Notes: generated by a model from the sequence alone, not told the origin. A stretch of 25,219 nt of DNA from a virus (IMGVR_UViG_3300021961_000584:1-25219), one strand, 5' to 3'. Shown: positions 1 through 5,690, numbered from the stretch's first letter. Program-made: numbers and translations.

Positions 1-22
1 GTAATTTAATGCGCTTCCTTGC

Positions 23-667
23 TTAATCAACATCTTTTGAAATTTTAATGATTCCCGATTGAATTGATTGTGCAAAATCAGTTTTTACAACTTGGGTTGG
101 TTGTGGGTATTTTCTAGCCAACCAATTTTTTGCGGTTAGGTGTAGCGATTTGTATTTTTTATTTCCCGCAAAGTTTTCGATTTCATCCAACACCGAATCA
201 ATTTGTTTTTGAGTGTAGCCATCCGCAACAAGTGAATCAAAATGTGATTGCGAAATTGACAAATGAGCAAACGCCCTATATTCATTTTTATCTTTCTTAT
301 TTATTACACTATCACTTACACTTACACTTACACTATCAGCCATGTTTGTCATCGCTTGCTTTGGTTTGCTATTTTTTGCCATGCCATTTTTAGCATTTGC
401 CATTTTTTGCCATCGCTTGCTTGCACCCTCTTTGCCCGCCTTGCTTCTAGCATCTTTTATTTGCTCAAATTTGCGCAAATCTCGCTTCAATGATTGCTTA
501 ATTGGCTCAAATACCACATCAATTAATACATCATCACATTGCGGGTTTTCATCGTTAACATATCGCAAAATGTGTTTAAATAATCGCCCACTTTGCTCAT
601 CAGTTAATTTCTCAATTGTGTGGATTATATCACAATAAAGTACAAAGGATTTTTTGTTTTCTGCCAT
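23..667 (-). CDS. DUF6291-type phage replication protein
   Basis: 214 residues. The N-terminal part (about residues 6-45, with SFVLYCDIIHTIEKL and GRLFKHILRYVN) reads like the DUF6291 domain common in Bacteroidetes phages and prophages, where it precedes or replaces a DnaD-like replication initiator. A basic region (about 64-105, rich in K/R/A/N) and a low-complexity linker of alternating Ser-Val (about 112-121) follow. The C-terminal third ends in a segment with LHLTAKNWLARK, similar to the C-terminal helix of phage replisome organisers. I infer a role in replication initiation or helicase loading, acting on phage DNA in the cytoplasm. It is the last visible gene of the operon driven by promoter copy A and lies 35 nt after the DnaA-like gene. 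The start is preceded by an A-rich leader and no Shine-Dalgarno site. The family assignment is good; the exact role is inferred. Confidence 0.72.
   Translation of the reverse strand: MAENKKSFVLYCDIIHTIEKLTDEQSGRLFKHILRYVNDENPQCDDVLIDVVFEPIKQSLKRDLRKFEQIKDARSKAGKEGASKRWQKMANAKNGMAKNSKPKQAMTNMADSVSVSVSDSVINKKDKNEYRAFAHLSISQSHFDSLVADGYTQKQIDSVLDEIENFAGNKKYKSLHLTAKNWLARKYPQPTQVVKTDFAQSIQSGIIKISKDVD
308..337. repeat. 6-bp microsatellite in replication gene
   Basis: Five tandem hexamers, ACTATC, three ACTTAC, ACTATC, encode the Ser-Val linker of the DUF6291 protein. Gain or loss of a unit keeps the frame and changes the linker by two residues, so the tract can vary in length without destroying the gene. 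Confidence 0.8.
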
Positions 668-702
668 TGTTTTAAGTTTTAAGTTTGATGTAAAATTATA
701 AT

Positions 703-1110
703 TTATTTTTTAAAATCATCATATCTTCCCTCTTCCATCCATCTTTTTATGCGCTTCAATGCCTCAAGATTTTTGCACTTATCAATGTCAATAAATAAAT
801 CTCTAGATTTTACCTTGTATTCAAAATTTTGCAACTCTTTCATGTATTCGCTAATTTCAAACTTGTAAACCTTATCATTAACGTGCAACAAATTTACATG
901 GCAATTAAACCCATAAATTGCGCGTGAATGGTCGGTGCCGAATGCCTCGCCAACTTGTGAGAATGTCAAGCCACAATTGCGCAAAAAATACATTAGGTAA
1001 TGTCTGCGATAAACAATCTCTCGCTTTCTTGTTTTCGATTTTAAATTGTCGCGCTCAATAAACGCAAATGCTTTTTCAATCATCTCATCAAATGTTTTTA
1101 CATCTTTCAT
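703..1110 (-). CDS. DnaA domain-IV-like DNA-binding protein
   Basis: 135 residues. Residues about 22-78 match the DNA-binding domain IV of bacterial DnaA: KREIVYRRHYLMYFLR, then a helix-turn-helix with LTFSQVGEAFG and the signature DHS at 60-62, which aligns with the DHT that contacts the DnaA box in E. coli. The AAA+ ATPase domain of DnaA is absent, so this protein can bind DNA but cannot form an ATP-driven initiator. Possible roles are recruiting host DnaA or replication proteins, competing with host DnaA, or acting as a transcription regulator. It overlaps the upstream gene by 4 nt (ATGA type) and precedes the DUF6291 replication gene. Boxes of the relaxed DnaA type (TTTTTCACA) occur in the promoter of its own operon. 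The domain call is firm; the role is inferred. Confidence 0.8.
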   Translation of the reverse strand: MKDVKTFDEMIEKAFAFIERDNLKSKTRKREIVYRRHYLMYFLRNCGLTFSQVGEAFGTDHSRAIYGFNCHVNLLHVNDKVYKFEISEYMKELQNFEYKVKSRDLFIDIDKCKNLEALKRIKRWMEEGRYDDFKK

Positions 1111-1289
1111 TTTTCTTCATTTTTTACGATTACAAACGTCATTATTTCCCCGTGTGCCTTTGACCTTTTGTTGGTTACCATTACATTGATTTTACCATCT
1201 AGGATTTCGACAATCTCGCCAAATCTTTGGTTGTTCTTTTTGCACATCATTGTGTCAAAATCAAAAGTGAATGTGTTACTTTTCTGCAT
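1107..1289 (-). CDS. Small hypothetical protein
   Basis: 60 residues, not recognised. A beta-rich pattern in the middle (GEIVEILDGKINVMVTNKR) resembles small SH3-like or OB-like barrels, but this is only an impression. It overlaps the DnaA-like gene by 4 nt and its start lies within the end of the 48-residue gene upstream (14 nt overlap), so it is translated as part of the tightly packed early operon from promoter copy A. Confidence 0.7.
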   Translation of the reverse strand: MQKSNTFTFDFDTMMCKKNNQRFGEIVEILDGKINVMVTNKRSKAHGEIMTFVIVKNEEK

Positions 1290-1422
1290 TGTTTTTTAAA
1301 TTAATTATTGATAAATAAAGTTGATAGTTAAATGACCCGTTTCTTTGCCACCATGCCATTGATGTGGCTAAATCAAAGCGCGATTTTTGCAACCGCGCCT
1401 TTTGTATTATAAATTTTCTCAT
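1276..1422 (-). CDS. Small hypothetical protein (48 aa)
   Basis: A 48-residue frame starting MRKFIIQKARLQK and ending NLKNNAEK. It is basic, with a central AWWQRNG. I support it because it begins 3 nt after the stop of the 109-residue gene, ends 14 nt inside the next gene, and so fills exactly what would otherwise be a 136-nt hole in a packed operon; the start is preceded by a run of A residues as in neighbouring genes. Function unknown. Confidence 0.6.
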   Translation of the reverse strand: MRKFIIQKARLQKSRFDLATSMAWWQRNGSFNYQLYLSIINLKNNAEK

Positions 1423-1425
1423 TTT

Positions 1426-1755
1426 TTAAAAATTTAGCATTTCATACAATTGATTTTCTAATTCTGCAATAAAATCAATTTTATCTTGGTGAATGTATGT
1501 ACTACTTTTCCAATTTAAATTATCAAATTGCCATTCATCCAAATCTGCGTTGAATGTCATTGTGTCGATTATTTCAATCATTGGAATATCAACCCAACAT
1601 GTATCAACAATACAACCACCCTCATATTGCTCTTGTTTTTCGCTGAATGTGTCTAGGTCAAAAATTACTTTGATTTCTTCTTGCAAAATTGTGTGCCAAA
1701 TTGTTGCGTAATTTTCCTCAATGTTGATTTCTTCAATTTCAAAATACTTGCTCAT
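1426..1755 (-). CDS. Hypothetical acidic protein
   Basis: 109 residues, strongly acidic (many D/E, few K/R). It contains the pattern MIEIIDTMTFNADLDEW and ends ENQLYEMLNF. No family recognised. Small acidic early phage proteins often act as DNA mimics or inhibitors of host enzymes, but nothing here proves that. It is the second gene after promoter copy A; the leader in front of the ATG contains the AAAACTTAAAA-type sequence seen before other genes of this phage. Confidence 0.7.
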   Translation of the reverse strand: MSKYFEIEEINIEENYATIWHTILQEEIKVIFDLDTFSEKQEQYEGGCIVDTCWVDIPMIEIIDTMTFNADLDEWQFDNLNWKSSTYIHQDKIDFIAELENQLYEMLNF

Positions 1756-1781
1756 GATTTTAAGTTTTTAATGATTAGTGA

Positions 1782-2150
1782 TTAGTTATTTGCGTTTTGT
1801 AAAGCCACCATGTAAAGCGCTTGGTTTATTACCTCTTGACCATTTGTAAATTGCATCAATTTAGATACGTTAACGCTAACAAAATAGTAAAAAGTGTTAT
1901 GTGCTGTTTCGATGCGCTCGGTGCAACCCGTTGCTTTCAATGCTTTACCCCAAGTTTTGTTGCCAATTGATTGTGAATCATTCAATGATTGAGATTGGTT
2001 TTGGCTAATAAAAACCATTTTACCAACATAAAATTGATTGTCATTGTAACCATACTTGTTGCCGAATGCTAGGCTTTTACCCATAAATTGGTGTGCAAGC
2101 GCTAATGATAATTTTTCAATTTGTGCCGTTGTTAGTTTAACTGATTTCAT
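1782..2150 (-). CDS. Hypothetical early protein, first gene of operon A
   Basis: 122 residues when started at the ATG at 2150 (MKSVKLTTAQIEKLS). The frame stays open to 2216, but the upstream ATG lies beyond the predicted -7 box at 2203-2210, so it would not be transcribed from that promoter; the 2150 start also has a long A-rich leader. The middle has a Gln/Ser-rich stretch (SQNQSQSLNDSQS), then GKALKATGCTERI. No family recognised. It heads the operon that ends with the DnaA-like and DUF6291 genes. Confidence 0.68.
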   Translation of the reverse strand: MKSVKLTTAQIEKLSLALAHQFMGKSLAFGNKYGYNDNQFYVGKMVFISQNQSQSLNDSQSIGNKTWGKALKATGCTERIETAHNTFYYFVSVNVSKLMQFTNGQEVINQALYMVALQNANN

Positions 2151-2202
2151 AATGTTTTGTTTTAAGTGTGTTTTTAAGTTGTTTTGTTGTCCTTTGACAT
2201 TA

Positions 2203-2305
2203 CAAAGGTAAGCCACTTTTTATTAATTCCAAACTTTTTCACAATTATTTTTACATTTTTCACAAACTTTTTTTAGAATCCTTTATTTTACAAGGGTTTC
2301 AAGGG
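2203..2305 (-). promoter_or_regulatory. Regulatory module copy A (early operon promoter)
   Basis: Read on the minus strand: CCTTGAAACCCTTG at 2305-2292, then two TGTGAAAAA elements at 2264-2256 and 2243-2235, a -33 box TTTG at 2233-2230, 19 nt, and a perfect Bacteroidetes -7 box TACCTTTG at 2210-2203. Copies B and C have the same order and nearly the same total length. It drives the 122-residue gene and the replication operon. TGTGAAAAA is the complement of TTTTTCACA, which fits the relaxed DnaA box TTWTNCACA. Confidence 0.7.
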
Positions 2306-2332
2306 TAAAATTTTTTTTAATTTTTTTTATTG

Positions 2333-2361
2333 TGTCGCATATTTAGCAAATATTTGCGACA
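2333..2361. repeat. Interrupted 29-bp palindrome
   Basis: Arms TGTCGCA (2333-2339) and TGCGACA (2355-2361) flank an AT-rich centre that is itself partly symmetric (ATTT, AGC, AAAT). Two T8 tracts lie just to its left. It is not followed by a U tract in either direction, so it is not a normal terminator. A protein-binding site or part of a replication origin is possible. Confidence 0.6.
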
Positions 2362-2440
2362 AAATAAGGGGCAGAATTTACCACTTAACGTATAAGAAAA
2401 GGTAAAATTTGTACATGATAAAGTACATGTGTATGTAAAA

Positions 2441-2499
2441 CAACCTTGGAAAAGGTTGAATCAACCTTGTAAAAGGTATGAATCATACCCTAATGGGTA
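2441..2499. repeat. Chain of three hairpins with palindromic junctions
   Basis: Three hairpins follow each other: CAACCTT-GGAA-AAGGTTG (2441-2458), ACCTT-GTAA-AAGGT (2464-2477) and TACCC-TAAT-GGGTA (2486-2499). The junctions are also perfect inverted repeats: AAGGTTGA-A-TCAACCTT (2452-2468) and GGTATGA-A-TCATACC (2475-2489). The right arm of each hairpin can therefore pair either backwards or with the next arm. On the plus strand the first two loops are of GNRA type. It is non-coding. Confidence 0.65.
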
Positions 2500-2500
2500 C

Positions 2501-2531
2501 AAAAAAAGCCACCCAAATTAATGGATGGCTT
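2501..2531 (-). terminator. Rho-independent terminator of cassette B
   Basis: On the minus strand the stem AAGCCATCC / GGGTGGCTT (one mismatch) is followed by seven T. It lies 19 nt downstream of the stop of the 48-residue membrane protein gene and so closes the cassette that starts at promoter copy B. Confidence 0.8.
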
Positions 2532-2549
2532 CACACAAAACACTCAAGG

Positions 2550-2696
2550 TTACTTGAGAAACAAACCTAGATAATATAAGCCGTAAAAAACGCCTAATGT
2601 TGGAATCAGTACCAACGCAATCAAACCCAAGCCATCGTAAACAAATTGTCTTTCCTCGGGTGCTAGATAAAAGTAATCTAATAAAAATTTTTTCAT
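2550..2696 (-). CDS. Small single-span membrane protein (48 aa)
   Basis: A 48-residue frame, MKKFLLDYFYLAPEER at the N-terminus, followed by one hydrophobic helix (about residues 22-47, rich in L/G/V/Y) and a terminal Lys. It is bounded by the 29-nt hairpin upstream and a clear terminator downstream, which is good evidence that it is a real gene. It occupies the last position of cassette B, the position that in cassette C holds the 168-residue protein. No family recognised; a role at the host inner membrane is likely from the helix alone. Confidence 0.65.
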   Translation of the reverse strand: MKKFLLDYFYLAPEERQFVYDGLGLIALVLIPTLGVFYGLYYLGLFLK

Positions 2697-2714
2697 GGTT
2701 TCAAAGTTTTAAAA

Positions 2715-2743
2715 ATGTGCGTGATGGATGCGCACCCCCCGTT
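2715..2743 (-). ncRNA. Conserved GC-rich intercistronic hairpin, copy 1
   Basis: A 29-nt sequence identical, in the sense orientation, to 16697-16725. Read on the minus strand it begins AACGGGGGGTGCG and ends CGCACAT; GTGCG pairs with CGCAC around a 9-nt loop CATCCATCA. It sits between the stop of the 62-residue gene and the start of the 48-residue gene. The strong GC content in an AT-rich region and the exact conservation suggest an RNA element, for example an intercistronic regulator, mRNA-processing site or protein-binding hairpin. Confidence 0.6.
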
Positions 2744-2751
2744 TTGATTAA

Positions 2752-2940
2752 TTATTTTAATAAACACAAATCTTGTTTTGCTAAATATTGTATGGCATCA
2801 ACATTAATTTCAAATGAGAAATTGCTATTTAGTACATAATTGTTTAGTGCTTCAATTACAAAATCCGTTGTTTTGCCGTCATTAAATAACTTTGTTGCAA
2901 CTTTTGTTAATTCTTGTTTTTGTTGTTCAATTGTTTTCAT
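2752..2940 (-). CDS. MKTIE-leader small protein, cassette B
   Basis: 62 residues starting MKTIEQQKQELTKVATKL. The frame extends to 2979, but that start overlaps the predicted -7 box, so the ATG at 2940 is chosen; it is also preceded by an A/C-rich leader. The first 15 nt of coding sequence are identical to those of the 39-residue gene at 16352, and both begin MKTIE and continue with a Q/K/E-rich helix. Mostly helical, unknown function. It is the first gene of cassette B. Confidence 0.72.
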   Translation of the reverse strand: MKTIEQQKQELTKVATKLFNDGKTTDFVIEALNNYVLNSNFSFEINVDAIQYLAKQDLCLLK

Positions 2941-2976
2941 GGTGTTTTCTTTTAGTGTTGTGTCATATTGACATTG

Positions 2977-3079
2977 CAAAGATTATGTTTATTTATATAA
3001 CTACCAAACATTTTGTGAATTATTTTCACATTTTTTTCACATTATTTTTCAAATGCTAGTATTTACAAGGGTTTCAAGG
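2977..3079 (-). promoter_or_regulatory. Regulatory module copy B
   Basis: On the minus strand: CCTTGAAACCCTTG (3079-3066), TGTGAAAAA (3041-3033), the 17-bp palindrome TGTGAAAATAATTCACA (3030-3014), -33 TTTG (3008-3005), 19 nt, and -7 TAATCTTTG (2985-2977). The total of 103 nt equals copy A. A 29-nt stretch covering the palindrome is identical to copy C. A second short palindrome, TGTCATATTGACA at 2961-2973, lies at the expected transcription start. Confidence 0.72.
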
Positions 3080-3106
3080 TGATAATTTTTTTCGATAAAA
3101 TACAAA

Positions 3107-3126
3107 AGGGGGTCAAAAAACCCCCT
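3107..3126 (-). terminator. Rho-independent terminator of lysis genes
   Basis: Stem AGGGGGT / ACCCCCT with a 6-nt loop, followed on the minus strand by TTTTG. It lies about 60 nt after the endolysin stop and directly before module B, so it separates the late (tail and lysis) transcript from cassette B. Confidence 0.75.
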
Positions 3127-3133
3127 ATTTGCA

Positions 3134-3177
3134 AAACTTAAAACTTAAAACCAATGAATGAATCAAAGATGATATAA
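3134..3177 (+). other. Orphan translation leader with 7-codon frame
   Basis: The 18-nt leader AAACTTAAAACTTAAAAC at 3134-3151 is identical to the one in front of the replication gene (669-686, minus). Here it points along the plus strand and is followed after 2 nt by an ATG opening only seven codons (MNESKMI, stop at 3175). It looks like the remnant of a lost or moved gene; coincidence is possible. Confidence 0.35.
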
Positions 3178-3187
3178 ATATACGCTT

Positions 3188-3652
3188 TTATTCTTTAATC
3201 TCAAAATGCATCCAATCGTAATTTTTCTCTTTGCCTAGTGAAATAAAACCATGCTTGTAAAAAATATCAATCATCTCTTTGTATTCAGCACGGGCAAACC
3301 TTGCCGTTTTTGATGTTTCTCTTAATGTGTTGCGTGCGGGGTCTAAATCAATTGCAATACCCCATGCGTGTTTTGACCATGATGAGCCACCGCGCATTTT
3401 GCGATAATTAAAACAACCCCCGTAAAGGTCAATGCCTAACTCAACAATCCTTTCATACCCGTAAACCTCCAAAAGTTCATTAAATACGCTTAAAAACGCA
3501 TTTGCAACGTCTTTGTGGCAACGCATCTTTGTAACTTTTGTTTTTGTGTCCCAAGCAATGCGCATTGGGTAAGGTAAATTGATTGTTGTTAAATATGTGC
3601 CTCTCTCATTTGGTTGCCCATATTTTGCAAGCGCTTGTTGTGTTGTTAACAT
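3188..3652 (-). CDS. M15 family peptidase, endolysin
   Basis: 154 residues. The zinc-binding pattern of M15 (VanY / D-Ala-D-Ala carboxypeptidase-like) peptidases is complete: S93-x-H95-x-x-G98-x-A-x-D102 in [10 protein letters not shown], and the second motif with H149 in DWMHFE. The length fits single-domain phage L-Ala-D-Glu or D-Ala endopeptidases. It should cut peptidoglycan stem peptides or cross-links at the end of infection. No signal peptide is visible, so it needs a holin; the two small membrane-protein genes immediately upstream are the natural candidates. The gene ends the late transcript, closed by the terminator at 3107-3126. Confidence 0.86.
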   Translation of the reverse strand: MLTTQQALAKYGQPNERGTYLTTINLPYPMRIAWDTKTKVTKMRCHKDVANAFLSVFNELLEVYGYERIVELGIDLYGGCFNYRKMRGGSSWSKHAWGIAIDLDPARNTLRETSKTARFARAEYKEMIDIFYKHGFISLGKEKNYDWMHFEIKE

Positions 3653-3735
3653 AACTTGTTATTAAAGGTTCAAATGTCAAGTTTTTTGTGCTATAAACGG
3701 GACATTTTAATTGTTTTTCTCCTCAATTAAGTATT

Positions 3736-3903
3736 TTACCTTTTATTCAGTTTTTTAAATCCTAGGTACATAATACCCAAAATCATTACAAGTGTGATGC
3801 CAAGGTTAAATTGATTTGATGTATCAACATCTTGTTGTAATGTGCGCGTTGTGTCAATTAAATAATTGATTGTTGCGGTGTCTAGTTGCGTTGTATCATT
3901 CAT
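3736..3903 (-). CDS. Small membrane protein, lysis region (55 aa)
   Basis: A 55-residue frame: a polar, Thr/Asp/Gln-rich N-terminal half (MNDTTQLDTATINYLIDTTR), one hydrophobic helix (about residues 34-49), and a basic tail ending KKLNKR. The positive-inside rule predicts the N-terminus outside. Its ATG overlaps the stop of the upstream gene as ATGA, which is strong support for a real gene. Its place next to the endolysin suggests a holin, antiholin or spanin-like accessory. Confidence 0.65.
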   Translation of the reverse strand: MNDTTQLDTATINYLIDTTRTLQQDVDTSNQFNLGITLVMILGIMYLGFKKLNKR

Positions 3904-4133
3904 ATTTCTAAAATTTGATTATTACATATTATCTTTTTCTTGTTGGGTAATATTGCCAAAAGCATGCCATCATTTGCTTTATATGAGCCATTCAATACGC
4001 TCGCCGTTTGGCTTTTGTAGCAATCCCACAATTGTTGTTCAACTTTTGATAATCGGTTGTCGGTGTACCACAACCACGCAACCAAAACACCCGTAACCCC
4101 ATACTTTTTAATGCTAACAATCAACGCCTCCAT
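3900..4133 (-). CDS. Putative holin-like small protein
   Basis: 77 residues. A short hydrophobic segment near the N-terminus (about 11-22, GVTGVLVAWLWY) is followed by a polar helix (NRLSKVEQQLWDCYK). This one-span plus charged-helix layout recalls small phage holins of the BhlA/UviB type, although the C-terminal part (about 40-77) is not typical. It is coupled by a 4-nt overlap to the 55-residue membrane protein and followed by the M15 endolysin. Holin is my best guess; a tail-associated role cannot be excluded. Confidence 0.5.
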   Translation of the reverse strand: MEALIVSIKKYGVTGVLVAWLWYTDNRLSKVEQQLWDCYKSQTASVLNGSYKANDGMLLAILPNKKKIICNNQILEI

Positions 4134-4135
4134 GA

Positions 4136-4483
4136 TTAACTTTTTTTGCTGATTAACAAATTATAAAAATCAACAATCGCATCATTGCTTGCCGTGTCAA
4201 TAATATAACCATCAACAACAAGCGTGTTTGAATCAAAAGTAAAATAATACTTATTGTTGCCGTTAACTACAATAAAGAAACCATCAATTGATGCACCGCT
4301 AATTGATACAAAATTAAAATCAACATCGCTTGTTTTGTACACATCTTTTAATGGTGTGATTGTCATGCGCTCGCTTGTTGGCGATACAAAAAATTCATCC
4401 AATGAAAATGTTGTGCATTTGTTTATGAAAGCAATGTTTAATTGCCTATTTACAAATTCATATGTAACCCCATTAATTGTCAT
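4136..4483 (-). CDS. Hypothetical protein
   Basis: 115 residues, beta-rich, with YYFTFDSNTLVVDGYIID in the second half. Not recognised. It overlaps the upstream gene by 4 nt (ATGA) and lies 2 nt before the putative holin gene, so it is part of the late transcript between tail-tip and lysis genes. A small virion or fibre-associated protein is plausible from position only. Confidence 0.65.
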   Translation of the reverse strand: MTINGVTYEFVNRQLNIAFINKCTTFSLDEFFVSPTSERMTITPLKDVYKTSDVDFNFVSISGASIDGFFIVVNGNNKYYFTFDSNTLVVDGYIIDTASNDAIVDFYNLLISKKS

Positions 4484-4812
4484 GATAACGTCTTGTAAAT
4501 TGTTTGTTTTGTATAAATCGAATTAAAAAGTATTGTAAGCGCTGAATCATTTAATTCATAATCTGCACCATCAACATCATGTATTGTTGTGTTTTCAACT
4601 TTCATTGATAACCTAAAAATGCCACCAACAATTATGTTTAATTGGTCAAGTGTAATATTGTTATCAATTGTTGTGTAAATGCAATCAAATGTGATTGAAT
4701 CAACATCAAATAAATCAATGTGTGTTTGAGCCATTGAATCGCTATTTTCACCCGTAAATTCACGAATTACAACAACCTTATTAATTAAATCGAATGTGTA
4801 TTTTTTAGCCAT
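4480..4812 (-). CDS. Hypothetical protein
   Basis: 110 residues, beta-rich and acidic, starting MAKKYTFDLINKVVVIREF. Similar in size, composition and position to its downstream neighbour and translationally coupled to it, so the two may act together; I see no convincing sequence similarity between them. Unknown function in the late region. Confidence 0.65.
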   Translation of the reverse strand: MAKKYTFDLINKVVVIREFTGENSDSMAQTHIDLFDVDSITFDCIYTTIDNNITLDQLNIIVGGIFRLSMKVENTTIHDVDGADYELNDSALTILFNSIYTKQTIYKTLS

Positions 4813-4814
4813 TT

Positions 4815-5690
4815 TTAATAATATGTGCGTGTGTTTTTGAATTTATCCGCAACCTTACATGTTAACTTTGCTTTGCGTGAAAAATCGTAATATTCAAGTT
4901 CGGGTGATTCGCTCACAATTACGGGCAAATCTTGGTAACGATATGAATGATTATGTGCGTTGTAATCGCTAACAAATAAATTGTTTTCGCTCAACAAAAT
5001 CAAATCAACAATTGGCTTAATCACACACTCATTTAACGGGTCGGTTATGATTTCGTAACTATTGAGATTTTCACGAATTACGCGCTTCATTTCTCGGTTG
5101 CCAAAAATGATATTATCAATCTCCATGTTTGGTTGGCGGTTACCTATGTAGCCATAAAATCGCCAATCCGTTGTAATGTTTGAGGCGCTAAAATTTATGC
5201 CCTCAATCTCATGGTAACCATCAAACACTGCTCTTAATCTAGCGGTGCCAAGCGCGTTTTGAGTGTTGTATTGTTTCAACGTGTAATTTGCCCATGTAAA
5301 TGAACCGCTAACACCGCTAATTGAATACTCAATTTCTAGTGAAAAACAACCCACACCATCGCTCACAATTACGGCGCCCCAATCAATTGTTGTAAACCAT
5401 GCATTTGGCTCGTTAACAAATGCGTTTGGTAATGGCTGATAATTTGCCAATGCGCCACTTTTATACAATTTGAATGTGAATGTATCACCCGCATCGCTTA
5501 ATTTCAACCACGCGCTTGTTTTGTCGCTTTCCCATGAATTATTGGATGATGAACCCAACACCAACAACTCACAACAACAATCTTTGACACCTCGGTTTTC
5601 CTCAACAAATGGTTGTGGCAATTTTATTGCGTTATATTCTTTGAATATACGCTCTTCCGTTAATCCATTTTCGCAACCGATAATTGGCAT
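4815..5690 (-). CDS. Late tail-region protein, unknown
   Basis: 291 residues. It has a Cys cluster near residues 38-40 (KDCCCELL), a beta-rich middle with many aromatic residues (FTWANYTLKQYNTQNALG), and a Cys near the C-terminus (LTCKVADKF). No family recognised. The composition (beta strands, Asn/Ser/Tyr) and the position after the fibre-like genes suggest a virion surface or tail-tip protein. The gene is separated from the 40-residue gene upstream by 3 nt. Confidence 0.62.
   Translation of the reverse strand: MPIIGCENGLTEERIFKEYNAIKLPQPFVEENRGVKDCCCELLVLGSSSNNSWESDKTSAWLKLSDAGDTFTFKLYKSGALANYQPLPNAFVNEPNAWFTTIDWGAVIVSDGVGCFSLEIEYSISGVSGSFTWANYTLKQYNTQNALGTARLRAVFDGYHEIEGINFSASNITTDWRFYGYIGNRQPNMEIDNIIFGNREMKRVIRENLNSYEIITDPLNECVIKPIVDLILLSENNLFVSDYNAHNHSYRYQDLPVIVSESPELEYYDFSRKAKLTCKVADKFKNTRTYY

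Noticed and set aside
2151-2216. Longer N-terminus (MAYLCNVKGQQ...) for the first gene of operon A
   Set aside because: The upstream ATG lies at or before the predicted -7 box, so it would not be in the mRNA from this promoter.
2333-2361. Attachment site or integration core
   Set aside because: No integrase or excisionase gene is seen in the window, and the palindrome fits a regulatory or origin site better.
2441-2499. CRISPR array or tandem repeat with spacers
   Set aside because: The units are short overlapping inverted repeats of different sequence, not equal direct repeats separated by unique spacers.
2597-2839. Plus-strand frame of 80 codons across cassette B
   Set aside because: It runs through the conserved hairpin and antisense to two supported minus-strand genes, without a promoter on that strand.
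4136-4812. Recent gene duplication of the 115- and 110-residue genes
   Set aside because: Similar size and composition, but no convincing residue-by-residue similarity.
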